64,000 nt of DNA, taken from NCBI GenBank assembly GCA_012523465.1, contig JAAYIK010000004.1:1-64000 (forward strand), given 5' to 3'. Source of the stretch: Lysobacteraceae bacterium. GTDB taxonomy: Bacteria; Pseudomonadota; Gammaproteobacteria; Nitrococcales; AK92. Under the pieces are notes generated by a model. It was not told the DNA's origin. It saw nothing but the letters and a program-made list of their open reading frames with translations, and searched no databases. Below, piece by piece: positions 46,134 to 56,851 of the stretch. The translations under genes and the position numbers were made by a program. Each line of letters starts with the position of its first letter. Positions within the stretch are counted from its first letter, which is position 1.

Positions 46134-49052
46134 GTGGGTCGTTCGGCGTGCTGGCAGTCGCCAGTTCGGAGCGACGACCGCGCCGGCAGGGATACCAGAC
46201 CGCGCGCTCGTCGCGGCTGGCGCTGGACCTTGTGCCGCAAGCTGGCCGTGCTGGCTTTGGCCTTTCTGCTGCTGTGGAGCGGCCATGTCGGGCTGAACCA
46301 ACTCAATCAGAAGTGTGTGGCCGACTTCGCCGGCCTGGTCGATGATGTGGGGAGCCTGCGCCTGCATGGCCAGCGCATCGCCTTCCTGGTCACGCTTTGT
46401 CTTGCGGCCGAACCAGGCGGGGGACTGAGCGAGTTTTGCCGTCCCTCGCTGCAGCAGGCCACCGCTGCCTACGAAGCCAGCCTGACCGCCGTCTGCGCCT
46501 CGTCCTGGCGCTGCTTCCTGAGTGGCGACCGCGAAGCGCTCGTCGCCGCTACCGCTGGCCTGGAAGCCGGCTGGGGCAGCTATCGGCCGGTCCTCGACAC
46601 GCTGCTGGCCGGCGCTGCCCCGGATGGTGGGCAGCTCCCCTTGGACGTTCGCGCCGGCCAGCTGCAGGAGCTGGCGGATGCCATGAGTCAGCTGCTGTTC
46701 TCCAGCCAGCAGCGGGCGCAGCGCTATCGGGATGGTCTCCAGAGCGGGCTGCAGCTGCTGGGCCTGCTACTGCTGATTGCGGTGACCGCGATCGCCTACC
46801 GGCAGGGTGTGCTGCCGCTGCGCCAGTTGGTGCGGCTGACGCGGCGCGCCGGCCGCGGCGATTACAGCGGCTGGCTCGACTATCGCTCCAGCGACGAAGT
46901 CGGCGAGCTGGTGACCGCTTTCAACGAGAGTAACCGGCGTACCCGCCGCCTGTTGAGCGAGCTGGCCGCCGAGGCCCGTGCCGCCCGGCGCGCGGAGGCG
47001 GCTACCGACAGCCTACTGGAGTCGGCCGCCGACGGCATCATCATCAGCAGCCCGGAAGGGCGCATCCTGCGGGTCAATCGCGAGGCCGAGCGCATCTTTG
47101 GCTATCCCCGCCAGGAGCTGCTGGGCCGCAGCATCGAGGAGCTGATTCCGGCCCGCCTGCGCCAAGCCCACCATGCGCATCTCGCAGGCTATGTGGGCGC
47201 GCCGGAGGCGAGAGCGATGGGCAGCATGGGTGCCGTGCCGGGGCTGCGCAAGGACGGCAGCGAGGTGCCGGTCGAAATCAGCCTAAGCCCGGCCTGCTTT
47301 GAAGGCCAGATGCAGGTAATCTCGGTGGTCAGGGACGTTACCCAGCGGCTTCGGACCGAGGCCGACCGGCAGCGCCTGCTGGCCATCCTCGACGCCACGC
47401 CGGATGTGGTGGCCATCTTCCTGCCCTCGCGTCAGCTGGTCTATCTCAATCCGGCCGGCCGGCGCCTGCTTGGCCTCGGTTCCGCCGAGCCGCTCACCGG
47501 CATCAGCCTGGACCAGCTGCTCACGGCGACTGCCTGCCAGTTGCTGGTCGAGCAGGCGCTGCCGGCGGCCGAGGCGGGCGGGTTCTGGCAGGGGGAGCTG
47601 ACCTTGAGAGATTGGCTGGGAAACGAGATCCCGGTCTCGCAGCTGCTCATTGGCCATCCCAGCGAGCCGGAGCAGCCCCGCCACTTCTCCATGATCGCCC
47701 GCGACATCAGCGAGCGTAAGCGGCACGAGGCGGAGCTGCTGTACCGCGCCACCCACGACCAGCTCACTGGCTTGGCCAACCGCGCCCAGCTGGAGGACTC
47801 CCTGCGCCAGGCGCTGCGGCAGGCCGAGCAGGACGGCGGCATGGTGGCGGTGGTGTTCATCGATCTCGACAACTTCAAGCTGGTCAACGACACCCTGGGG
47901 CACACCGCAGGCGATGTTTTGCTGCGCGAGATCGCGCTCCGACTGCAGCTGCACTTGCGCAGCAGCGACGTCAAGGCGCGTCTGGGCGGCGACGAGTTCG
48001 CTCTCATCCTCAAGCAGGTCAGGGGTGCGGCGGAGGTGGACAGGATCGTTCGCGATCTCGGCGCAGCCCTGGCGCAGCCGATCAGCCTGCGCGGGCGCGA
48101 GTTCGTGATCACCGCCAGCATGGGCATCAGCCTGTATCCGACCGATGGCCGCGAGGCCGAGTCCTTACTGATCCAGGCCGACACCGCCATGTACGAGGCC
48201 AAGGCCAGCGGCCGCAGTACCTACCGCTTCTATACCGCCGAGATGAACGCGCGGGCAGCCGGCCGGCTCGACATGGTCAGCGCCTTGCGCCAGGCCCTGG
48301 AGCGCGACGAGCTGGAGCTGTTGTATCAGCCGGTGGTGGACAGCCGGGACGGCGGCATCGTCGGCTGCGAGGCGCTGCTGCGCTGGCATCATCCCGAGGA
48401 GGGTGTGCTGCCGCTGGGGCGTTTCATCCCGATAGCGGAGGAATCCGGCCTGATCGTGCCGATCGGCAACTGGGTGCTGGAGCAGGCTTGCCGGCAGGCC
48501 CAGCATTGGCTGCAGCAGCATGTGCCGCTGCGCTTCATTGCCGTCAACGTCTCCGCCCGTCAGCTGCAGGAAGGGACGCTGGCGAGCCGCGTCGGCGCCG
48601 TTTTGAAACGGACCGGGCTTGTTCCCGGCAAGCTGGAGCTGGAGCTGACCGAGGGCAGCGTGCTGTACGGCACCGCTTTGGCGAAGCGGCAGCTCGACGA
48701 GGTGCGGGCCTTGGGGGTGCGCCTGGTGGCTGATGATTTCGGCACCGGCTATTCCAGCCTGAGCTATCTCAAGCTGTTTCGTTTCGACAAGATCAAGATC
48801 GACCGCCAATTCGTCCACGATATGCTGACCGATCGGGGCGATGTCGCCATCGTGCGGGCCACCATCGCCATGGCTCACGCTTTCGGCGCCACCGCGGTGG
48901 CGGAAGGGGTGGAAAGCCAGGCTCAGGCCGATTTGCTGCGCCAATACGGCTGCCATCAATTGCAGGGCTATTTGTACGGCAGGGCGGTGCGCGCGGCGGA
49001 ATTCGAAAAACTGCTGCATGCCCGAACGACAGCCCTGTGGGGCTTGCAATAG
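46134..49052 (+). CDS. Membrane GGDEF-EAL protein with PilJ/NarX-like sensor and PAS domains
   Basis: A 972-residue c-di-GMP enzyme. Order: membrane helix about 37-55; periplasmic domain with GSLRLHGQRIAFLV, like the type IV pili chemoreceptor/NarX P-box; second helix about 205-225; HAMP-like region; two PAS domains (about 290-410, 420-535); GGDEF with motif at 618-622 and an RxxD inhibitory site just before it; EAL domain with EALLR at 746, DDFGTGYSSL and EGVES. Both active sites look intact, so it could make and degrade c-di-GMP. GTG start after a G-rich ribosome site. A paralogue follows at 49217. Confidence 0.87.
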   Translation: MGRSACWQSPVRSDDRAGRDTRPRARRGWRWTLCRKLAVLALAFLLLWSGHVGLNQLNQKCVADFAGLVDDVGSLRLHGQRIAFLVTLCLAAEPGGGLSEFCRPSLQQATAAYEASLTAVCASSWRCFLSGDREALVAATAGLEAGWGSYRPVLDTLLAGAAPDGGQLPLDVRAGQLQELADAMSQLLFSSQQRAQRYRDGLQSGLQLLGLLLLIAVTAIAYRQGVLPLRQLVRLTRRAGRGDYSGWLDYRSSDEVGELVTAFNESNRRTRRLLSELAAEARAARRAEAATDSLLESAADGIIISSPEGRILRVNREAERIFGYPRQELLGRSIEELIPARLRQAHHAHLAGYVGAPEARAMGSMGAVPGLRKDGSEVPVEISLSPACFEGQMQVISVVRDVTQRLRTEADRQRLLAILDATPDVVAIFLPSRQLVYLNPAGRRLLGLGSAEPLTGISLDQLLTATACQLLVEQALPAAEAGGFWQGELTLRDWLGNEIPVSQLLIGHPSEPEQPRHFSMIARDISERKRHEAELLYRATHDQLTGLANRAQLEDSLRQALRQAEQDGGMVAVVFIDLDNFKLVNDTLGHTAGDVLLREIALRLQLHLRSSDVKARLGGDEFALILKQVRGAAEVDRIVRDLGAALAQPISLRGREFVITASMGISLYPTDGREAESLLIQADTAMYEAKASGRSTYRFYTAEMNARAAGRLDMVSALRQALERDELELLYQPVVDSRDGGIVGCEALLRWHHPEEGVLPLGRFIPIAEESGLIVPIGNWVLEQACRQAQHWLQQHVPLRFIAVNVSARQLQEGTLASRVGAVLKRTGLVPGKLELELTEGSVLYGTALAKRQLDEVRALGVRLVADDFGTGYSSLSYLKLFRFDKIKIDRQFVHDMLTDRGDVAIVRATIAMAHAFGATAVAEGVESQAQADLLRQYGCHQLQGYLYGRAVRAAEFEKLLHARTTALWGLQ

Positions 49053-49216
49053 CGCACGTCGCTTGCCGGCTTGGCCGAAGTTCGGTCTAATTCGGAGACG
49101 CGTTCGAGAATTACGATAACGGATTCTGAGGGCCCTCCCGCGGTTATGTTTTGGCTGTTCGCATACGGTAAGGGTGGCTTTCGGCTCCTGTCAGGGCTTG
49201 GCCACGGAAGGCGGCT

Positions 49217-51163
49217 ATGCGGCTCTCTCTAGGCTGGAAGGCGGCCCTGGTGGCAGCAGCGTTTCTTCTGCTGTGGCTCGGACATTTCGTCATTGCCGCA
49301 ATCAGCGTTCGGCAGACGGAAGTCTTCGCCGTTCACATCGACGAGGCGGGCAAGTTGCGCATGTACAGTCAGCGCATCGCTTTCCTGGTCGAGGGCTGCA
49401 GCAACGGCCAGCTCGCTTCCGACGACGCCGAAAGCTGTCGCGCCAGGATCAGGCAGGCCCTGGAACGCTATGCCGCCAGCCTTGCGTCGGTGCGCAGCAT
49501 CTCGACCAGGCTGCTGCTGCCTCGCGACAGGGACGCGGTCCATGAGGCGCTGGATGCGCTGGAGGAAGGGGCGGCCTTTTACCGCTCCGCTGCGGCTGCC
49601 GCCCTGGAGCCTGGCGATGAGTGGCGAGCGGCAAGGGATTATGTCTTGCAGCATGCCGACGCGATGCCGGAGAGGGCCGAGGCGCTGGTGCGGGCGCTGG
49701 TGGCCGGGCAGATTCGGGTCCAGCGTCTGCGCGACCGGACCAACGATGTCCTGCAGGGCGTCGGGCTGGCGCTGCTGATTGCCGTCGTCGCCATCGGCCG
49801 GCGGCAGGTGCTGCGGCCGGTGCGGGAAATCACCCGGCTGGCGCAGCGCGCCGGCCGCGGCGACTACAGCGGACGGGTCGACTACCGCTCCGGTGACGAG
49901 ATCGGCGCCCTGGTGCTAGCGTTCAACCAGAGCAATGCGCGCACCCAGCGGCTGATCGAGGAGCTGGCTGCGGGCCGGGCGGCGGCCAGGCGGGCTGAGC
50001 AGGAGGCCGACAGCCTGTTGGAGTCGGCTGCCGACGGCATCGTCATCAGCGGACCTGACGGCAGGATTCTGCGGGTCAACCGGGAGGCGGAGCGAATCTT
50101 CGGCTACAGTCGCGAGCAGCTGCTCGGCGCGCCGGTGGAGATGCTAATTCCGCGGCGCTCCCGCTCCCGCCATCGCGATTACCGGGCGGCCTACGTCGAT
50201 TCGGCCATCCCACGCGTGATGGGCACGATCAGCAAGATCACCGGTCTGCGGAGCGACGGCAGTGAGGTGCCGCTGGAGATCACGCTCAGCTCGGTCCGGC
50301 TGGACGAGCAGCTGCGCGTCATCGCCGTGGTGCGGGACGTGACCGAGCGCGAGCGGGCCGAGGCGGATCGCCGCCGGCTGCTGGCCATCCTCGACGCCAC
50401 CCCGGACATGATCGCCATCTTCACTCCCGACCGTAAGCTGTGCTATCTCAATCCGGCCGGGCGCGAGCTGCTGGGGCTGGGGCCGCAGGATCCGGTCGAA
50501 CAGCATGCCATCGATGCGCTGCTAGCGCCGTCGGCGCAGCAGCTGATCGCCCACTTCGACGAGGGCGGCCGGCTGACCCACGTTTCCGCCATTGCCCGCG
50601 ATATCAGCGAGCGCAGGCAGTACGAGGCCCAGCTGCTACATCGCGCCACCCACGATCAGCTCACCGGGCTAGCCAACCGCGCCCTGTTCCGCGACCGCCT
50701 GACCCAGGCCGTCTACCATGCCGAGCGCTCCGGCAGGCTGGTCGCGCTGGCCTTCATCGACCTCGACGACTTCAAGCAGATCAATGACTCCCTGGGGCAT
50801 GCTGCCGGCGATGCCCTGCTGCAGGAGATCGCTGCCCGGCTGCGCAGGCACTTGCGCAAGGGAGACACCCGGGCGCGCCTCGGTGGCGACGAGTTCGCGG
50901 TAATCCTGGAGGACCTCGGCCGTCCCGACGACGCGCTGGTGGTGGTCGATGGCCTGATGCGGGAGCTGCAGCGGCCCATGATGCTGGGGCAGCGAGAAAT
51001 CGTGGTCACCACCAGCATCGGCATCAGCATCTATCCACGGGATGCGGCCACCGTCGACGAGCTGCTCGTCCACGCCGACGCCGCCATGTATCAGGCCAAG
51101 GCCGCCGGCCGCAACAACTACCGGCTCTATGGCGCGCCCGCGCCGATGACCTCCCCGCTCTGA
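49217..51163 (+). CDS. Membrane diguanylate cyclase, paralogue without EAL
   Basis: A 648-residue protein parallel to the preceding one: membrane helix, periplasmic sensor with GKLRMYSQRIAFLVEGC, second helix, HAMP-like region (RAGRGDYSGRVDYRSGDE, nearly identical in both), PAS, a second PAS that lacks about 35 residues present in the neighbour, and GGDEF (556-560) with RxxD site RKGD. There is no EAL domain, so it should only synthesise c-di-GMP. The layout implies tandem duplication followed by loss of EAL, or gain of it in the other copy. Confidence 0.87.
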   Translation: MRLSLGWKAALVAAAFLLLWLGHFVIAAISVRQTEVFAVHIDEAGKLRMYSQRIAFLVEGCSNGQLASDDAESCRARIRQALERYAASLASVRSISTRLLLPRDRDAVHEALDALEEGAAFYRSAAAAALEPGDEWRAARDYVLQHADAMPERAEALVRALVAGQIRVQRLRDRTNDVLQGVGLALLIAVVAIGRRQVLRPVREITRLAQRAGRGDYSGRVDYRSGDEIGALVLAFNQSNARTQRLIEELAAGRAAARRAEQEADSLLESAADGIVISGPDGRILRVNREAERIFGYSREQLLGAPVEMLIPRRSRSRHRDYRAAYVDSAIPRVMGTISKITGLRSDGSEVPLEITLSSVRLDEQLRVIAVVRDVTERERAEADRRRLLAILDATPDMIAIFTPDRKLCYLNPAGRELLGLGPQDPVEQHAIDALLAPSAQQLIAHFDEGGRLTHVSAIARDISERRQYEAQLLHRATHDQLTGLANRALFRDRLTQAVYHAERSGRLVALAFIDLDDFKQINDSLGHAAGDALLQEIAARLRRHLRKGDTRARLGGDEFAVILEDLGRPDDALVVVDGLMRELQRPMMLGQREIVVTTSIGISIYPRDAATVDELLVHADAAMYQAKAAGRNNYRLYGAPAPMTSPL

Positions 51164-51253
51164 ACGGTCAAGGCCCGGCGGCAATTGTGGAGGGCGGGTG
51201 AAATTTTCCGCTCCGGCTTGTGCTGCCGGGAAAATGGGGCGTTAATTGGGGTC

Positions 51254-52645
51254 ATGCGCCTTGGCATCGCCACCAAAATCTTTCTTGCTTTGCTGACCAC
51301 CAGCCTGGTGGTGGTCGGCGTCATGGGAGTCACCAGCCGGTTGGTTTTTCAGCAGGGCTTCCGCAGCTACCTGGCCGAGGTCGAGCAACAGCGGCTGCAG
51401 GCGCTGGGCATGCTGCTGGTCGAGGCCTACCAGGAGCACGGCAGCTGGCAGTTTCTGCGCGAAAGCCCGCGCCAATGGCGGCAGTTACTGCGCTTTGCCG
51501 GCCGCCAGATGGTTCCCGATGCCGATGAGGAGGAAGGCGAGCTGCGGCCGCTGGGACCGGCAGCGGCCTGGCTGCCGCGGCTGAGTCTGTACGATGCCAC
51601 CGGCGAGTTGATCGCGGGCCGCCCGAGCGAGACCGAGGCAGCCAGGCGCCATCCGCTGCTCAGCGAGGGCGAGACCGTCGGCTGGCTGGTGCTGGCGCCG
51701 CTGCGCCATCCGGTCAGTCGCGTTGACCGCCAATTCCAGGAGCAGCAGTTCAAGGCCGGACTGGTGACGGCCGGCCTGGCGCTGCTGCTGGCGGCCGCCG
51801 TGGCGGCTCTGCTGGCCTGGCGGCTGCTGCGGCCGGTGCGCCAGCTCGCGGCCGCTACCCATGCGCTGGCTGCGGGCGATTATCGGGTCCGGGTGCCGGT
51901 CGAGAGCAGCGACGAGCTGGGCCGCCTGGCGCGCGACTTCAACCGACTGGCGAGCACGCTGGAGCGCAACGAGAAGCTGCGACGCGAGTTCATGGCCGAC
52001 GTCTCGCACGAGTTGCGCACGCCGCTGGCGGTGCTGCGCGGCGAGCTGGAGGCGCTGCAGGACGGGGTTCGTGCACCGACGCCGGAGGCGCTGCAATCGC
52101 TGCAGGCCGAGGTGCTGGCACTCGGCAAGCTGGTGGATGACTTGTACGAGCTGGCATTGGCCGACGTCGGCGCACTGGCCTACCAACTGGTCGAGTTGGA
52201 TCTGGTCGACGTGGTGGCCAGCGTCGTCAAGGGCTTCGAGGCCCGCTGCGCCGAGCGGCAGCTTCGGCTGACCTGCCGCCTGCCCGCGCAGCCGCTGCCG
52301 CTGCGCGGCGACCGGCTGCGTCTCGCCCAGTTGCTCGGCAATCTGCTGGAGAACAGCCTCCGCTACACCGACCCTGGCGGCCAGCTGCAGCTGGAGGTCG
52401 AACGGCAGGGCCAGCAGGCGATAATAAGCCTGCAGGACTCTGCTCCGGGGGTGCCGGCCGAACTGCTGCCCAGGCTGTTCGAGCGCTTTTATCGTCCGGA
52501 ACATTCCCGCAGCCGCGCACACGGTGGCGCTGGCCTGGGCCTGGCGCTCTGCCGCAGCATCGTGGAAGCGCATGGCGGCAGCATCGAAGCGCGACCGTCT
52601 CCGCTCGGGGGATTGCAGGTGTTGGTGCGGCTGCCTTTGCGTTGA
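51254..52645 (+). CDS. Sensor histidine kinase, BaeS-like
   Basis: The 463-residue kinase has two membrane helices (about 9-30 and 170-193) around a periplasmic sensor, a HAMP domain, the phospho-acceptor His252 in [11 protein letters not shown], and an ATPase domain with [29 protein letters not shown] and [12 protein letters not shown]. The HAMP/DHp region resembles BaeS. The sensor has an acidic stretch (DADEEEGE) that could bind cations. It overlaps the regulator gene region and shares its operon. Confidence 0.87.
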   Translation: MRLGIATKIFLALLTTSLVVVGVMGVTSRLVFQQGFRSYLAEVEQQRLQALGMLLVEAYQEHGSWQFLRESPRQWRQLLRFAGRQMVPDADEEEGELRPLGPAAAWLPRLSLYDATGELIAGRPSETEAARRHPLLSEGETVGWLVLAPLRHPVSRVDRQFQEQQFKAGLVTAGLALLLAAAVAALLAWRLLRPVRQLAAATHALAAGDYRVRVPVESSDELGRLARDFNRLASTLERNEKLRREFMADVSHELRTPLAVLRGELEALQDGVRAPTPEALQSLQAEVLALGKLVDDLYELALADVGALAYQLVELDLVDVVASVVKGFEARCAERQLRLTCRLPAQPLPLRGDRLRLAQLLGNLLENSLRYTDPGGQLQLEVERQGQQAIISLQDSAPGVPAELLPRLFERFYRPEHSRSRAHGGAGLGLALCRSIVEAHGGSIEARPSPLGGLQVLVRLPLR

Positions 52646-52659
52646 GAGGGGATGGGAGC

Positions 52660-53340
52660 ATGGCGGAATCCGGGACCAGGGTGCTGATCGTCGAGGACGA
52701 GCCGAAGCTGGCCAGCCTCCTGGCCGACTATCTGCGCGCGGCCGGCTACGACTGCGAGATTCTAGGCAATGGGGCGGAGGTGGTGCCGGCCGTGCGCGCC
52801 AATCCGCCCGACCTGATCCTGCTCGATCTCATGCTGCCCGGCAAGGACGGGCTGGATGTCTGCCGCGAGCTGCGCAGCTTCAGCGACGTGCCCATCATTA
52901 TGGTGACTGCGCGGGTGGAGGAGATCGACCGTCTGCTGGGACTGGAGCTCGGCGCCGACGACTACGTTTGCAAGCCATTCTCGCCGCGCGAGGTGGTGGC
53001 GCGGGTCAAGGCGATTCTGCGCCGGGTCGAGCGCAGCGGCGAGCCGGCTGCCGTCACTGGTCTCATCATCGACGAAGATGGCTACCGCGCCAGCCTCGAC
53101 GGCCAGCCGCTGGAGCTGACGCCGGTCGAGTTCCGGCTGCTGAAGACCCTCGCCGAGACCCCGGGGCGGGTCTATTCCCGCGACCAGCTGCTGGACCGGC
53201 TCTACGACGATCACCGCATCGTCACCGATCGCACCGTCGACAGCCATGTCAAGAACCTGCGCCGCAAGCTGGCCCAGGTGCGTCCCGACCAGGAACTGAT
53301 CCGCTCCATCTACGGCGTCGGCTACCGGCTGGATCTTTGA
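52660..53340 (+). CDS. OmpR-family response regulator, BaeR-like
   Basis: The 226-residue regulator has a receiver domain (Glu12/Asp13, phospho-acceptor Asp56, Lys in VCKPFSP) and a C-terminal winged helix ([43 protein letters not shown]). ATG 52660 with GGGAG upstream is preferred; the frame is open to TTG 52642, which would overlap the kinase. It probably binds the three 11-bp repeats upstream of the EF-hand gene that follows. Confidence 0.9.
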   Translation: MAESGTRVLIVEDEPKLASLLADYLRAAGYDCEILGNGAEVVPAVRANPPDLILLDLMLPGKDGLDVCRELRSFSDVPIIMVTARVEEIDRLLGLELGADDYVCKPFSPREVVARVKAILRRVERSGEPAAVTGLIIDEDGYRASLDGQPLELTPVEFRLLKTLAETPGRVYSRDQLLDRLYDDHRIVTDRTVDSHVKNLRRKLAQVRPDQELIRSIYGVGYRLDL

Positions 53341-53389
53341 CACTGCCGGCCGGCGCCGCACCGCCCGTGGCGACAGGCAGCAGGAGCCG

Positions 53390-53445
53390 TTTTCACAATT
53401 TCTTCACGCTTCTCCCACATTGGCTTCCCAATCCGCAACTACATT
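53390..53445 (+). promoter_or_regulatory. Three 11-bp repeats and -10 box before EF-hand gene
   Basis: TTTTCACAATT (53390-53400), TCTTCACGCTT (53401-53411) and CTCCCACATTG (53412-53422) are consecutive 11-base units, each with CAC at positions 5-7. An 11-base period is the hallmark of OmpR/PhoB-family binding sites. A -10-like TACATT lies at 53440-53445 with a poor -35, as expected for an activated promoter. Confidence 0.55.
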
Positions 53446-53493
53446 AGGTGTCGTAGGCCAAAGGGGCCGGGAATGCAGAAAAGGAGAACGGTC

Positions 53494-53940
53494 ATGAAGA
53501 AGCAAGTCATTACTGCCATGCTGGTTATGGCGATCGGTTCCGGCGCCGCCCTGGCGCAGCCGGGCAAGACCGCGCCGCGCGGTCCGCAGTATCCGGGCTG
53601 GTTCGATCTGCTCGACCGCGACGGCGACGGCGTGGTGACCAAGGCCGAGCTCGAGCAGCTTCAGTCGGAGCGTTTCCAGCGCATGGACACTGACGGCGAC
53701 GGTGTGCTGAGCGCGGAGGAGCTGTACCAAGGGCTGCAACGGGAGCGGGCCGAACGGATGCACCGCCGGCTGGATCGCGATGGCGACGGCCGGGTCAGCC
53801 TGGAGGAGTTCAGCGCTATGCCGCTGCAGCACTTCTCCCGTCTGGATCGGGACGGCGACGGTCAGGTCAGCAAGGAGGATCTGCGGCGTAAGGGGCCTGG
53901 CAAGGACAGGGCCAAGAGGCGAGATTCCTCGCAGCGCTGA
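53494..53940 (+). CDS. Secreted protein with four EF-hand calcium sites
   Basis: The 148-residue protein has a signal peptide (1-21, ALA cleavage) and four canonical EF-hand loops: residues 41-52, 65-76, 94-105 and 118-129, each with the pattern DxDGDGxxxxxE (Asp at the last position in loop 4). It should bind Ca2+ in the periplasm or outside the cell. A basic tail follows. ATG 53494 has AAGGAGAACG upstream. It follows the BaeSR-like pair, and its promoter carries probable response-regulator repeats. Confidence 0.87.
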   Translation: MKKQVITAMLVMAIGSGAALAQPGKTAPRGPQYPGWFDLLDRDGDGVVTKAELEQLQSERFQRMDTDGDGVLSAEELYQGLQRERAERMHRRLDRDGDGRVSLEEFSAMPLQHFSRLDRDGDGQVSKEDLRRKGPGKDRAKRRDSSQR

Positions 53941-54022
53941 CGATTCGGTAGCAGGCCGGTTCGGCCCGGATCGGGCCAGCCGGCCTTCGCCGTGCGGAAA
54001 CCGGGATACGTCTGGAAAGAGG

Positions 54023-54109
54023 TGGTGCCGAGGGCGAGAATCGAACTCGCACTCCCTCGCGGGAACCGGATTTTGAGTCCGGCGCGTCTACCAGTTCCGC
54101 CACCCCGGC
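54023..54109 (-). tRNA. tRNA-Leu(CAA)
   Basis: An 87-base class II tRNA on the minus strand with encoded ACCA end. The acceptor GCCGGGG pairs with CCTCGGC (one G-U). The anticodon arm CCGGACTCAAAATCCGG gives CAA; the variable arm is TTCCCGCGAGGGAG; the T-arm is GTTCGATTC. It decodes UUG. Confidence 0.96.
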
Positions 54110-54227
54110 ACCGGGGAAATCAGACTTCGCGGTTTGTGACCTAGGCGGCAAAGTATAAGGCAGCCGTCCCTGGAGTGGAACTCCCTTCGGTCGCAGCCGG
54201 CGCGGCATCCTGCTACTATGCCGCGCC

Positions 54228-56382
<2,155 letters not shown>

Positions 56383-56480
56383 TGGCGGCGGGCGTTTTTC
56401 GGTCTTGGCCGACGCCTTGGCTGTGCCATAATGGCGCCCGTTTCGGTAACGAACCTTTGATACTCGATTAGGAGCTTGGC

Positions 56481-56831
56481 ATGGACTTTCTGATTTCCGC
56501 TGCATATGCCCAGGAAGCCGCGACTGCCCCGGCCGGCAACCCGGTGATGGGCCTGCTGTTTCCGATCGCGCTCATCCTGATCTTCTACTTCCTGCTGATC
56601 CGCCCGCAGGCCAAGCGCGCCAAGGAGCACAAGAAGATGGTCGAGGCGCTCGCCAAGGGCGATGAGGTGGTGACCCAAGGCGGCATCCTCGGCAGGATCA
56701 CCGAAGTGGGCGACAACTTCCTTGGCCTGGAAATCGCCAACGGGGTCGAGATCAGGGTCCAGAAGGTCGCCGTCGCCTCCCTGATGCCCAAGGGCACTTA
56801 TCGCCAGACGGAAAAGAAGACCGCCAAGTAA
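56481..56831 (+). CDS. yajC: Preprotein translocase subunit YajC
   Basis: The 116-residue protein has an N-terminal membrane helix (MGLLFPIALILIFYFLLIRPQ) with the conserved RPQ exit, and a cytoplasmic beta domain (KGDEVVTQGGILGRI). It associates with SecDF. It lies between tgt and secD as usual. Confidence 0.96.
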   Translation: MDFLISAAYAQEAATAPAGNPVMGLLFPIALILIFYFLLIRPQAKRAKEHKKMVEALAKGDEVVTQGGILGRITEVGDNFLGLEIANGVEIRVQKVAVASLMPKGTYRQTEKKTAK

Positions 56832-56851
56832 GGCACTGAAAGGCTGTATCC

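Noticed and set aside
44721..46367. 548-residue minus-strand frame opposite glgC
   Set aside because: glgC is certain from its motifs. The reverse frame is His/Val/Asp-rich shadow sequence caused by high GC.
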